Positions 51,215 to 60,724 of a DNA stretch of 64,000 nucleotides are shown one piece after another. Location: positions 558,001 to 622,000 of the forward strand of contig JADKDV010000005.1 in NCBI GenBank assembly GCA_016718315.1, in the 5' to 3' direction. The position numbers were made by a program, and so were the translations under genes. This stretch comes from Candidatus Obscuribacter sp. Lineage in GTDB: Bacteria > Cyanobacteriota > Vampirovibrionia > Obscuribacterales > Obscuribacteraceae. The notes under the pieces are model-generated. The model had not been told where the DNA came from. It saw only the letters and a program-made list of their open reading frames with translations, and made no database searches. Position 1 is the stretch's first letter. Every line of letters starts with the position of its first letter.

Positions 51215-52615
51215 TCAAGCACCGATGCGTATGGCAACTGGTTGGCGCTTGCTTTTGGTATTGAGTTGTACCACTTCACTACTGCCAGCACTGAGCTGAT
51301 CGGTGATGGCGGCAAAGTAATCCCACCAGCTATTCAGATTGTCGCGTTCTACCATTGTTTTCATGGCATGCATGCGTTCTTCACGCTCTTCCTTTGATAG
51401 TCTCAGTCCGTGGTGCAAAGCAGCCGCCATGGATAGAGTATCCTGGGGTTTGATGGCGACACAGTGCTCACCAAGCTCCACAAAGGCGCCAGCACCGCTA
51501 GACAAAAACAGCACACCAGGGTCTTTATCTCTCTGTGCCTGGACAAATTCTTTGGCTGTCAAATTGAGACCGTCCCTTATAGGATTGACCAGCATTGCTC
51601 TGGCGTTGCGATAAAGCTCCACCAATTGCTCACATCCAAGCGAGCTTTTGACCCAGATTAGAGGATGCCAATCGCCACTGCTGAGGTCGAGGTTGAGGGC
51701 GTTGCCCATTGCTTCGCATTCTTGCCAGTATTGATCAAACTCTATAAGTCCGCTGCGAGTTGGGGCACAGAGCTGCACAAAGACTATTTTGCCTCTCCAT
51801 GAAGGAAACAGCGTAAAGAATGCTCTAATTGCTCGCAGCCTCTCTTTGATACCCTTGGTATAGTCTGCCCTATCGATAGAGAGGATATATGGCAGCGGTT
51901 GTGCTGATTGCAGCAGTTTTTTAAGAGCTTGTTGGTTGTCACCGCCAGCGGTTGCATCATCTGCCTTAAACAGACCTGTTGGCACGCCCAGTGGTCTGAC
52001 TACTACTGACTGGTGGTGGCGGGCGAGCAGTCGCTGAGCTAGTTGGGTGCAATTGGGCAGGTGGTTACGGACAAAGTTTAAAAAGTTGTTGGCGTATTCA
52101 TCAGTATGAAAACCGATAACCTGAGCATCGAGCATGGCTCTAGTGATATCTTGCACCGGACGCAAATGTTCGGGGGCAACTTGTTTGGGCCACGGAATAT
52201 GCCAGAACAACATGGATTTGAAGTCAGAACTAGCGGCCAGGCGAGAAGGCATCAAGGCGAATTGATAGTCCTGTATAAATAGTTCGTCTTCGGCATTGGC
52301 TGTGAGCATATTAGCTGCCATCGAACGGTTGAAAATTTTATAGCAGTTATAGTCTGCTTCGACAAAGCGCACGCGCTCTGGCATGTCATGCATAACAGGC
52401 CAGATAAATTCATTGCAAAAACGGTAATGACTATCTAGCAGCTTTGGAGAGATTGTGGCGATTTCGCGTCTGCCAAAGTCTGTTACCTGGCAAACCGACT
52501 CGCCTTCTAAGAAGCTCCAGGCATTAAGGTAAGTGGATTTAGCATCCCAGAGCGAAGCAAATGTCCCTGAAACACCGCCAGCCATCGCCGGCCCTCTATA
52601 TGACAGAAGGTGCAT
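51215..52615 (-). CDS. otsA: Trehalose-6-phosphate synthase-type glycosyltransferase (GT20)
   Basis: 466 residues. GT20 features: GPAMAGGVSGTFASLW at the N-terminus (the glycine-rich donor loop), FIQDYQFALMPSRL, LFWHIPWP, VIGFHTDEYANNFL, VVRPLGVPTGLF, YILSIDRADYTKGIKER, and KSSLGCEQLVELYRNARAML with NPIRDGLNL. It would join glucose from a nucleotide sugar to glucose-6-phosphate, or to glycerol-3-phosphate if it is a glucosylglycerol-phosphate synthase, which belongs to the same family; the sequence alone does not decide. GGAG lies 8 bases before the ATG. A HAD phosphatase of the trehalose-phosphatase type is at 58874, in the divergent unit. Confidence 0.9.
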   Translation of the reverse strand: MHLLSYRGPAMAGGVSGTFASLWDAKSTYLNAWSFLEGESVCQVTDFGRREIATISPKLLDSHYRFCNEFIWPVMHDMPERVRFVEADYNCYKIFNRSMAANMLTANAEDELFIQDYQFALMPSRLAASSDFKSMLFWHIPWPKQVAPEHLRPVQDITRAMLDAQVIGFHTDEYANNFLNFVRNHLPNCTQLAQRLLARHHQSVVVRPLGVPTGLFKADDATAGGDNQQALKKLLQSAQPLPYILSIDRADYTKGIKERLRAIRAFFTLFPSWRGKIVFVQLCAPTRSGLIEFDQYWQECEAMGNALNLDLSSGDWHPLIWVKSSLGCEQLVELYRNARAMLVNPIRDGLNLTAKEFVQAQRDKDPGVLFLSSGAGAFVELGEHCVAIKPQDTLSMAAALHHGLRLSKEEREERMHAMKTMVERDNLNSWWDYFAAITDQLSAGSSEVVQLNTKSKRQPVAIRIGA

Positions 52616-52800
52616 AGTCTCTACTCCATCGTTATTGGTCTGATGGCAGGACGGGACAGGCTCTCAATGGTTCCTGAGAAAGTTTAAATCTATTTGTTTG
52701 GTTGTTGAACAATATAAAAACCGCCGAGCCTGGAAAAATAACATATGTGCAAGTGCCCTGACGGGGCGATTGGCAGGTATCCCTTTGATAGCAACAGTGA

Positions 52801-54078
52801 TTGTTTTATAGCAATTGTGTAAGTGAGGGCATCATCAGTCGCAGTTTTGTCGATATGCGCAGACGCAACGCACTATCTATACTGGATGTAGTGCGACATC
52901 AGCCTGGCGTCAGTAGAGCCGACTTGTCGCGAGCTGTTAATCTCTCGCGTGCCACGGTGAGTAATATCGTCGACGAGCTTATCTCTATCGGTATGCTCGA
53001 AGAAATCGGCGCCATGAACACGAGCCGCGGACGCAAGCCAATCGGTCTAAACTTTTGTCCCCACAGTCGCTATGAGGCTGGTGTCAGCATCGAAGACGGC
53101 AAATGTCGGATAGCCATTTGCGATCTCGATGGCAATCCCACTCACCGTGGTGCTGTAAATATCGGCAAACAACTAAATAGTGATGCAGCAGCTAAACTGG
53201 CCGAAACTGTGGAAAACTTGCTGCAAAAAGCTGGCGGTACAAAAAAACGACTGGGCACGCTGGGCTTGGCTCTACCCGGTCCACTACAGGTAGATAAGCC
53301 TGTCTTGGGTGAGACATTGCCCAGACCCCCTAAAAAATATGCTGGCTTTGCTAGAGAAATGGAAAAAAATCTTGGCGTCAATGTCCATATTTGCTCCAAC
53401 ACGCGCGCTGCGGCCCTGGCTGAGGCAAGACGCGGCGGACTGGAACTAGATGGCTGGGTGATTTTTGCACGGCTCGGGCACAAAGTGCGCTGTGCCGTTG
53501 CTCTTGATGGTCGACTGGTGGAGACTGAGTCTGAGCTTGGTGGCGACCTCGGTGAGCTTTGTGTGCCTGGTAACGACTTTACCTGTCAGTGTGGCAAAGT
53601 TGGTTGTATCAATAGTGTCGCGGCTGCCGACGCCATCATTGGTCTTTGCCAGCAGCGTGGTTTGGCTGTGGAGACCACCAATCAGCTCATCGCCCTGGTG
53701 CAATCAAAAGACGCTGATGCTAGAGATATCGTGCGCCAGGCAGCCTCTGCTATCGGCTATGGCATTGCCACTACGATAAATATTTTTAGTCCGGCAGCGG
53801 TGGTTGTATCGGGTCCTCTGGTGGAGTCTGGAGAGGCCTTCTGGAGTGTGCTGGACAAATCGGTCAAAAGGTATGCCCTGACCGAAAACCTCAAACGCTG
53901 CGAAATACGTAAAGCCAATCTCTGGAAAGAAGCGGAGGCAATTGGAGCATCTCTATTTGCGCTATCGCGTGATGGGCTTTTGCCCACCTTGATTGCTCAG
54001 GATAAGGCGGCCATTGTTGGCTCCATGGCTAATGATAATGCACTACCTGAGCCTGTCGATGAAGTAGCTCTGGATTAA
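52801..54078 (+). CDS. ROK family transcriptional regulator
   Basis: Up to 425 residues. A winged helix-turn-helix at about 20-75 (VSRADLSRAVNLSRATVSNI, VDELISIGMLEEIG) is followed by a ROK sugar-kinase fold, with the zinc motif CQCGKVGCIN and GDLGELCVPGN. The usual GxxGCxE has Asn for Glu and the GHxxxG histidine region is altered, so it is likely a sugar-sensing repressor (NagC/XylR type), not a kinase. It is divergent from otsA and precedes the hydrolase genes, so it probably controls this cluster. The start is uncertain: a TTG at 52801 or an ATG at 52855, neither with a good ribosome-binding site. Confidence 0.88.
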   Translation: MFYSNCVSEGIISRSFVDMRRRNALSILDVVRHQPGVSRADLSRAVNLSRATVSNIVDELISIGMLEEIGAMNTSRGRKPIGLNFCPHSRYEAGVSIEDGKCRIAICDLDGNPTHRGAVNIGKQLNSDAAAKLAETVENLLQKAGGTKKRLGTLGLALPGPLQVDKPVLGETLPRPPKKYAGFAREMEKNLGVNVHICSNTRAAALAEARRGGLELDGWVIFARLGHKVRCAVALDGRLVETESELGGDLGELCVPGNDFTCQCGKVGCINSVAAADAIIGLCQQRGLAVETTNQLIALVQSKDADARDIVRQAASAIGYGIATTINIFSPAAVVVSGPLVESGEAFWSVLDKSVKRYALTENLKRCEIRKANLWKEAEAIGASLFALSRDGLLPTLIAQDKAAIVGSMANDNALPEPVDEVALD

Positions 54079-54144
54079 ATGGGAACCAGGTAAAATTTTG
54101 GCAGTCCAAACTAAAAGTGTCGATTGACAGCAAGCGGAGTAAAC

Positions 54145-55449
54145 ATGACGAGCAGCTCAACTCTCAATAAAGGTGACCTGGATCTTGACGCTTTGCATAA
54201 TTTTATAGTCCAAAAAGCTCGCCAGTGTGTGCATCCACCCCAGGGGCAATTGCAACGCGAATTTGTCACTCCTACTTATGGCATTACTTCTGGTAGCGAC
54301 GATCAAGCGCCAGTGGCTGAGCGCTCTACCGTCGGTCATTATCTGCAGATGTATGATTGGGACGCATGCTTTTTTAGTCAGGCGGCACATCTAATTGACA
54401 GACCGACGCTGCCTGCCAGTGTACTGGCTAACTTCTTAGCGCTAGCCAGTGGGGATGGCTATGTGCCACGCACTGTATCGCCTGCTCGTATCTGGGACGA
54501 TGGCGATCTTTGTAAGCCATTTCTCTGTCAACTGGCATTGCGTATCTATAAACAAGCAAAACAAGCTGCACTAGTCGAGGGTGCGTCTGCGCCTCAAAAC
54601 AGTCAATCTACCATATCTGATTTACTTGCCTCGCTGAGCTCACTGGCATGCTATCTGCGTTATTTTAAGGCGCAAAGGCAGCACTCAAGCGGTCTATATC
54701 ACTGGCGCAATGTGCTGGAGAGTGGGGTCGACAATAATCTCGCCTTGATTGCGCCCACTGAGGCCGCTAAAGGCGCTAACGAAGCCATTGGTGAGTTTCC
54801 TGATGGCAGGCTGTTGGCAGTTGATCTCTCAAGTTATCTGGTGGCAGAGTATGCTGCTTTTAGTGAGCTTTGCAGAGCCCTTAATAAAGATGCCTGGGCC
54901 AGTGAGTTTGATAAAGAGAGCAAAGAGCTGGCAGCGCTAGTCGAAAAGCACATGTGGGATGAGGCTACGGGGCTCTATTACAATGTCGACCCCGATAACA
55001 TGTCTCTGGTCAAAGTGCGCGCCTGGACTGGCTTTACTCCGGTATTGTTTGGCTTTGCCAGAGATGAGCGCGCCACTAAGCTGGTGGAGCAAAATATGCT
55101 CAACCCCAAAGAATTTTTGAGTAAATATGGTGTGGTCTCGCTCTCCAATAGCGAGCTTTTGCAAAATCAATCGCCGCGCGGGTTATACGGGCGGGTGATT
55201 GTCTGTAACTGGCAGGGACCGGTCTGGGTCTTGCCCAATGTCCTTTGTGCTCGCGCTCTGGTCAAAATGGGACGCCCTGACGACGCTAAAAAGCTAGCGC
55301 GGGGTGTGCTCAGCGCCATGCAGCAAGATATCAAACAAAATAACATGCTCCACGAAAACTACAACTGTGACACTGGCGCTGGACTCTGGGCACCTCAATT
55401 TATGAGCTGGAACGTTTTAGCTCTAGAATTAGTCAACTTGTTACGTTGA
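54145..55449 (+). CDS. Trehalase/glucosidase-like glycoside hydrolase
   Basis: 434 residues from the ATG at 54145 (GGAG 5 bases upstream). An (alpha/alpha)6-barrel-type hydrolase: GHYLQMYDWDACFFSQAA near residue 70, VPRTVSPARIWDDGDLCKPF, ARTWD-like turns, and a C-terminal GLYGRVIVCNWQGPVWVLPN and NYNCDTGAGLWAPQF. This layout is seen in GH37 trehalases and GH63 glucosidase/mannosylglycerate hydrolases; I cannot choose between them. No signal peptide, so intracellular. It is followed 15 bases later by an amylo-glucosidase-like gene. Confidence 0.78.
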   Translation: MTSSSTLNKGDLDLDALHNFIVQKARQCVHPPQGQLQREFVTPTYGITSGSDDQAPVAERSTVGHYLQMYDWDACFFSQAAHLIDRPTLPASVLANFLALASGDGYVPRTVSPARIWDDGDLCKPFLCQLALRIYKQAKQAALVEGASAPQNSQSTISDLLASLSSLACYLRYFKAQRQHSSGLYHWRNVLESGVDNNLALIAPTEAAKGANEAIGEFPDGRLLAVDLSSYLVAEYAAFSELCRALNKDAWASEFDKESKELAALVEKHMWDEATGLYYNVDPDNMSLVKVRAWTGFTPVLFGFARDERATKLVEQNMLNPKEFLSKYGVVSLSNSELLQNQSPRGLYGRVIVCNWQGPVWVLPNVLCARALVKMGRPDDAKKLARGVLSAMQQDIKQNNMLHENYNCDTGAGLWAPQFMSWNVLALELVNLLR

Positions 55450-55464
55450 GCGGTCGGGGGTTTT

Positions 55465-57672
55465 ATGGTAGGTGAAAAAATGGCGGAGGCTGGGCTTTTT
55501 ACTACTGGCCGCAAGCAGTTTGTCGTCGATAAGCGACCGCAGTGTCAGGGGCTACCCTTTGTCCTGACTGATGCGGCTCACCCCAGGCTGGTGCTCAAGT
55601 ATGCCAATCAATTTTTGGTATTGGATCAGTCTGCTTTGATACCAGCTTGCAATACCCTTGGTTATGGCTTTTATAGTTATGACACCAGACATATTAGCCA
55701 GTGGGATATGTATCTCGATGATATGCCGTTATCTTTGCTGTCCAGCACCATTGATGACGGGTATGCAGGATCTTTTCTCTATACCAATCCTCAGACCGAC
55801 ACATTGCCTCAGCAAAAGGTGACGATACTGCGCGAAGTTGTACTCGGTGACGCCTTGTACGAGCGCATCACATTCGAAAATTTCCATCACAAGCCGGTGG
55901 GTTTTGTCTTTAAGTTGCGCTTCCAGTCAGACTTTGCCGATATGTTTGAAGTGCGCGGTCTCAATCGTCCTCAGCGCGGCGATCGGATGATGCCCGTGGC
56001 CAGCGACGATGGCAGCAGTCTCTATCTGGGCTATAAGGGACTAGATGGCGCTTTGCTTGAGACTCAAATAGAATTTCACCAGACTCATCCTGATACCATA
56101 TCTGATGACTGTGTATTGTTTAAAGTCAATTTGCCAGTGAGGCAAAAACAAACTCTTGAGATGCGTATAAGCTGTCGCATTGACGGTCATCTCTCTGGCG
56201 TTGACGATAACAAAATTACTTTTGAGCAGGCGCAAAGCGAGAGTCAAGAACGCTTTAAGACTTGGAGCGGTAATGCTACTACCATTGCCACTGGCAGTTG
56301 GGTCTTTGACTCGCTTTTAGAGCGCGGACGGCGTGATATCTATATGCTGCGCCAACCCACACCAAAAGGCTATGGACTGGGCGCGGGCGTGCCCTGGTAT
56401 TGCGCTGTCTTTGGGCGTGACTCGGCTATTACCGGCTGGCAGGTCTTGCCTTATATGCCTGAGCTCAGTCGTGAGTGTATCAGCGTGCTTGCCGCATATC
56501 AGGGTCAGGTTACCAATCAATACCGAGCTGAGCAACCTGGTCGCATTATGCACGAGATCCGCTTTGGTGAGCTGGCTCGTGGTGGCAAAATACCGCATAC
56601 TCCCTACTACGGTACTGTGGATGCAACTCAGCTCTGGATTTATTTGCTTTGCAAATATGTGCAGTGGACTGGTGATCTGGACTTTGCTCGGGACCTCTGG
56701 CCCCAGGTAAAACTTGCCGTCAACTGGCTCGATAAAATGACCGCCGACGGCTTTATCTCTTATATGCGAGTGAGCGAGCAGGGACTCGAAAACCAGGGCT
56801 GGAAAGACTCCGGCGACTCAGTCACTCATCAAGACGGTGCGCTCGCTCGTCCACCTATTGCAATATGTGAGGCCCAGGCTTATCTCTATGCGGCTCGAGT
56901 AGAGCTAGCCAGTCTGGCTGAACTTTTGGGGCACAAAGCCACTGCCAAAAAATTGCGCGGGCAAGCCGCAGCGCTCAAAATTGAATTTGCGCGGCAATTT
57001 TGGATGGAGGACGAGCAATTTATTGCTATTGCTCTTGATGGCCAGGGTCGCAAAGTCGGCTCAGTCAGCTCTAACCCGGGACACTGTCTCTTTACCGGCA
57101 TCCTGGATGATGACAAAGCACAGATTGTGGCCAGGCGCTTGATGGGTGAGGATTTTAATAGTGGCTGGGGCATCCGCACACTAGCTGGTAGCGCCAGTGC
57201 CTTTAATCCTATTAGTTATCACAATGGCTCAATTTGGCCCCATGATAATGCCATTATCGCCGAGGGCTTCCGTAAGCTGGGGCGGGTCTCTGATGTGCAC
57301 AAAATCATGCGAGGACTATTGGAAGTAGCTCAATGTGAGCCTGACTTTAGATTGCCAGAATTGTTTTGTGGTTTTGATCGCATCAAGTCAGCTGCGCCAA
57401 TTGACTACCCTGTCTCTTGTTCACCTCAGGCCTGGGCCGCAGGCAGTATGTTTCAGCTATTAAGTGCTTGTGTAAACTTCCAGCCTGATGCTGTCAATAA
57501 GCGTCTCCATATAGTTGAGCCCTCTTTGCCAAAATGGCTCGGCAACGTAGAGATGCGCAACATAAGGGTGGGACAAGCAGAGGTGGATCTGGCATTTAAT
57601 AGCTATAACGGAGGTACTGCATGTCAAATTTTGAGGAAGTCCGGGAACGTCAAAGTGGTAATCGAGTCCTAA
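55465..57672 (+). CDS. Amylo-alpha-1,6-glucosidase-like (glycogen debranching-type) protein
   Basis: 735 residues, soluble. The N-terminal beta-rich domain (LGYGFYSYDTRHISQWDMYLDD) is followed by the GDE-type (alpha/alpha)6 barrel: GLGAGVPWYCAVFGRDSAIT, LPYMPELSRECISVLA, KIPHTPYYGTVDATQLWIYL, WKDSGDSVTHQDGALARPPI, NPGHCLFTGI and YHNGSIWPHDNAIIAEGF. Such proteins remove alpha-1,6-linked glucose or act on related glucosides. It is unlikely to be the full glycogen debranching enzyme with transferase activity. It sits in the solute cluster between the two hydrolase and glycosyltransferase genes. Confidence 0.9.
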   Translation: MVGEKMAEAGLFTTGRKQFVVDKRPQCQGLPFVLTDAAHPRLVLKYANQFLVLDQSALIPACNTLGYGFYSYDTRHISQWDMYLDDMPLSLLSSTIDDGYAGSFLYTNPQTDTLPQQKVTILREVVLGDALYERITFENFHHKPVGFVFKLRFQSDFADMFEVRGLNRPQRGDRMMPVASDDGSSLYLGYKGLDGALLETQIEFHQTHPDTISDDCVLFKVNLPVRQKQTLEMRISCRIDGHLSGVDDNKITFEQAQSESQERFKTWSGNATTIATGSWVFDSLLERGRRDIYMLRQPTPKGYGLGAGVPWYCAVFGRDSAITGWQVLPYMPELSRECISVLAAYQGQVTNQYRAEQPGRIMHEIRFGELARGGKIPHTPYYGTVDATQLWIYLLCKYVQWTGDLDFARDLWPQVKLAVNWLDKMTADGFISYMRVSEQGLENQGWKDSGDSVTHQDGALARPPIAICEAQAYLYAARVELASLAELLGHKATAKKLRGQAAALKIEFARQFWMEDEQFIAIALDGQGRKVGSVSSNPGHCLFTGILDDDKAQIVARRLMGEDFNSGWGIRTLAGSASAFNPISYHNGSIWPHDNAIIAEGFRKLGRVSDVHKIMRGLLEVAQCEPDFRLPELFCGFDRIKSAAPIDYPVSCSPQAWAAGSMFQLLSACVNFQPDAVNKRLHIVEPSLPKWLGNVEMRNIRVGQAEVDLAFNSYNGGTACQILRKSGNVKVVIES

Positions 57673-57699
57673 AATTAGTGTTTTTGTGGAGTAACTAGC

Positions 57700-58872
57700 A
57701 TGTCTGGCAAATTAGCAATAGCCCAGCTGGCGCCCATTGTAGAGAGCGTGCCGCCTAAGGGCTATGGTGGCACAGAGCTGGTGGTCAGTCTTTTAACAGA
57801 GGAGCTTGTTAAGCGTGGTCACAACGTCACGCTATTTGCCTCCGGCGATAGTCAGACGGCTGCCAATCTAGTGTCGGTAGCCGATCGCGCCTTGCGTCTC
57901 GATAATGACACTCCTGTGACCAGGTGGCAGGCTTTTGATCAACGCGCTTTGCTTAAGCTAAGACAAATGCAAAATCAGTTTGATGTTATCCATAACCATA
58001 TGGGCTATCAAGCATTGCCATTTTTGAGTGGTCTGGATTGTCCGGTGGTGACAACCAATCATAATCCTGTCAAAGACTACAACCGCGACATTTATCTCAC
58101 CTTTAAAGACATGCCTTATGTCTCTATCTCTGATGCTTATAGACGTATCAACATGCCTGATGACCTCAACTATGTTGCCACTGTATACAATGGCATAGAC
58201 ATAGATAGCTTTAACTTTGTTGATGGCAATAAAGAGCGTAACTATTTGCTCTTTATAGGTCGTATTTGTGCTGATAAGGGCACGGCCGAGGCAATCGAGA
58301 TCGCCAGACGCAAAGGCTATCGCATCAAAGTGGCGGGCAAAGTAGATAGCAGTGATAGACCGTATTTTAATGAGAAAATCAAACCATGGCTCGATGATCC
58401 CGATGTGCAACTAATCGGTGAAGTCAATCAAGCACAAAAGGTAGAGCTTTATAGCAACGCCTATGCTGTAGTCTATCCCATCAATTTTGACGAGCCTTTT
58501 GGTCTTGTGATGGCCGAATCACTAGCCAGTGGCACACCGCTATTGGCTCTCGATAGAGGCTCGGTAAGGGAAGTTTTGTCAGACGGTGAAACAGCCGTTA
58601 TTGGCAAGACCGCCGTTGAGCTTATGGAGCGGTTTGGTGAGCTTGCCACAATCGAGCGCGTTGCCTGTCGCCTCCGTGCACAATCACTCTTTAGCAAAGA
58701 GCGCATGACCGACGGCTATGAAGCGGTTTACCACGCTTTACGCTCACAAAAGGTCAAAGCCGCTAAAAGTGTAAGTCCTGCCAGAGCAGTCTTTGGTCTT
58801 GACACAAAATTGTCTCTGCCAACAGATCCTGGTGACAAGCAGCCTGATATGCTGATAAACGCAAACGGTTAA
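57700..58872 (+). CDS. GT4 family glycosyltransferase
   Basis: 390 residues with two Rossmann-like domains. The N-terminal motif PPKGYGGTELVVS is typical of GT4 proteins found widely in cyanobacteria and actinobacteria. The donor side reads FLFIGR-type LLFIGRICADKGTAEAI, and the C-terminal EPFGLVMAESLASG holds the E-x7-E signature. It transfers a sugar from a nucleotide donor; the acceptor is unknown, but the cluster suggests a small solute (for example glucosylglycerate or a disaccharide). Its stop is one base before the phosphatase start. Confidence 0.9.
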   Translation: MSGKLAIAQLAPIVESVPPKGYGGTELVVSLLTEELVKRGHNVTLFASGDSQTAANLVSVADRALRLDNDTPVTRWQAFDQRALLKLRQMQNQFDVIHNHMGYQALPFLSGLDCPVVTTNHNPVKDYNRDIYLTFKDMPYVSISDAYRRINMPDDLNYVATVYNGIDIDSFNFVDGNKERNYLLFIGRICADKGTAEAIEIARRKGYRIKVAGKVDSSDRPYFNEKIKPWLDDPDVQLIGEVNQAQKVELYSNAYAVVYPINFDEPFGLVMAESLASGTPLLALDRGSVREVLSDGETAVIGKTAVELMERFGELATIERVACRLRAQSLFSKERMTDGYEAVYHALRSQKVKAAKSVSPARAVFGLDTKLSLPTDPGDKQPDMLINANG

Positions 58873-58873
58873 T

Positions 58874-59722
58874 ATGCTCGTGCCAAAACAATCTCAAATG
58901 ATCAAGTCCGCTGACAAATTACTGGCCGATCCTGCTATTGCCGCCAGTTTTAAGACCAGTCGATTGCTAATTGGTATCGATAGGGACGGTACTCTGGTGG
59001 ATATAGCACCCCGTCCTGAGCTAGCCCCTGTGACTGAGTCCGCCCTTGAGACCGTCACCTCCTTGACCAGTCTGCCAGATGTCACCTGCTCGATTGTCAG
59101 TGCTCGCAGCCTACCTCATTTGCGCCGAGACTTTGGCAATACAGGAGCACTTTTGGCTGGCAACTATGGACTAGAAATAGCCCTCAGTGGCGACAAGCTA
59201 TTGGTCAACTCCGACGCCGTCAATAGCCGGGCGCGACTTGCAGCAGTCCTGACAAGGCTCAAGCACGAGCTGGGTTATGTCCAGGGCTTTATAATTGAGG
59301 ATCATGGCCTGAGTATCTGTGGGCACTGGCATCTTGTGGCAAAAGAGCAGCGTGCTTATGTACACAACGTGTTTGCCATTTTAAAATCGGACTTTGCTGA
59401 CCTGCGTTTTGTTGATCAAATGACTAGTTACGAGGTCTTCCCCGCACTGGAGTGGGATAAGGGTAGGGCTTTAGATGAGATTGCCAGGCATGTCTGGGGC
59501 AATAAATATTTAAGCGATGATGAGATGCACAAGAGCAAGCTGGTATTTATTGGTGACTCGATTGGTGATGAGCCGGCTTTTGACTTTGTCAACAGGCATC
59601 ACGGATACTCTATACGTGTGGGACAATTTGAGGCGACTTGTGCTCAGTTTGCGTTGCCTGGCCCACACTCTGTGCTAGCCTTTTTAAATAACCTGGTCAA
59701 GCTGAGGACCACGGGCTCATAA
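58874..59722 (+). CDS. otsB: Trehalose-phosphatase-type HAD phosphatase
   Basis: 282 residues. HAD signature DRDGT (Asp36, Asp38) in GIDRDGTLVD, then VTCSIVSARSLPHL, a cap with GNYGLEIAL, and the acidic motif FIGDSIGDEPAF near the end. The shape fits trehalose-6-phosphatase (OtsB). It removes the phosphate from trehalose-6-phosphate or a related glucoside phosphate made by the GT20 enzyme. It is adjacent to GT4, in the same unit, one base after its stop. Confidence 0.88.
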   Translation: MLVPKQSQMIKSADKLLADPAIAASFKTSRLLIGIDRDGTLVDIAPRPELAPVTESALETVTSLTSLPDVTCSIVSARSLPHLRRDFGNTGALLAGNYGLEIALSGDKLLVNSDAVNSRARLAAVLTRLKHELGYVQGFIIEDHGLSICGHWHLVAKEQRAYVHNVFAILKSDFADLRFVDQMTSYEVFPALEWDKGRALDEIARHVWGNKYLSDDEMHKSKLVFIGDSIGDEPAFDFVNRHHGYSIRVGQFEATCAQFALPGPHSVLAFLNNLVKLRTTGS

Positions 59723-59744
59723 TCCAACAAAGACAGGACAAAAT

Positions 59745-60659
59745 ATGAAAGCAATTATCAGAAATGCTACTGAAGCGGATTTGAAAGCAGCTGTCCATGT
59801 CTTCCTCACCACCCTGGCAGACTTGAAGCGGCGTCACGGCGCGCCCAGGCAAGACATGGATGAGGCTGATTGGGCTAGTGGTTATGAGCACGTACTTAAG
59901 ACCGGTATCTTTAATGTGGCAGAAGTGGATGGACAAGTCATTGGTGTCGCCAATGGTATCGTGCGCGATGACCTCTGGTTTTTGACTGGCTTTTGGATTT
60001 TGCCAGAATACCAGGGTAAAGGCATTGGTCATGAATTGATACGCGATACCTGGGATCTGGCTGAAGAAGCTGGGGCTAAGAAGTTTTTTGTCTGGGCCAG
60101 TATTGATTTACCAGCACTGGGCAACTACATGCAACTTGGCATGTTGCCTGGCTATCAAATTTTTACTTATAAATTATCGCGCGAGACTCTGGATGCTGCG
60201 CCAGGTCGCACAGCTGGTGGCGCCATTGTCAAAGCTGACTTTGTTGGGGATTACAAAACAGTGGATCTCACGGCTATCAAAGCTGGAGACATCGACGCTC
60301 AAATACGCGGCACAAGACGCGAGATCGATCATCAATACTGGCTCAAGGACCCCGATAGAGTAGGACAGCTCGTGCTTTATGATGATTGTCCTGTGGGCTA
60401 TTTTTATACGCGCAAAGGCACAGTCGGAGCGCTGGCATATCTCGATATCGCTCATGAACAAGCGGTGATGGATTTTGCTATGCAGCAGGCACTCAAGCAA
60501 GACGAGTCGATAGTATTTATTATCCCCGGTATCAATCGCACTGCGACCAACTACATCATCTCTCTTGGCGCCAGGCTTGTAAGCACATCACACTTTTTGA
60601 CCAGTGATGATTTTGGCAAACTCAATCTGTATTTGCCGTCGGGTCCACTTTTGTATTGA
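59745..60659 (+). CDS. Tandem GNAT N-acetyltransferase
   Basis: 304 residues. The first GNAT domain has FLTGFWILPEYQGKGIGHELI, with Q-G-K-G-I-G as the acetyl-CoA loop, and a downstream ALGNYMQLGMLPGYQIFTY. Residues 160-304 form a second, degenerate GNAT-like domain (KAGDIDAQIRGTRREIDHQY, VGYFYTRKGTVGALAYLDI, FVIPGINRTATNYI-like region) without the glycine loop. Double GNAT proteins of this kind act on small amines or peptides; substrate unknown. It starts 22 bases after otsB and may be read from the same transcript. Confidence 0.85.
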   Translation: MKAIIRNATEADLKAAVHVFLTTLADLKRRHGAPRQDMDEADWASGYEHVLKTGIFNVAEVDGQVIGVANGIVRDDLWFLTGFWILPEYQGKGIGHELIRDTWDLAEEAGAKKFFVWASIDLPALGNYMQLGMLPGYQIFTYKLSRETLDAAPGRTAGGAIVKADFVGDYKTVDLTAIKAGDIDAQIRGTRREIDHQYWLKDPDRVGQLVLYDDCPVGYFYTRKGTVGALAYLDIAHEQAVMDFAMQQALKQDESIVFIIPGINRTATNYIISLGARLVSTSHFLTSDDFGKLNLYLPSGPLLY

Positions 60660-60724
60660 TGTGGTGGTAGGAGTTCTAAAGTCTGTCTTGTGAAGTTTGG
60701 TGTTTGCCTGATTGAGGAATATGC

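Noticed and set aside
52616..52800. An RNA gene or riboswitch between otsA and the ROK regulator
   Set aside because: No strong stem pattern or known motif was seen; the region is best taken as a divergent promoter region.
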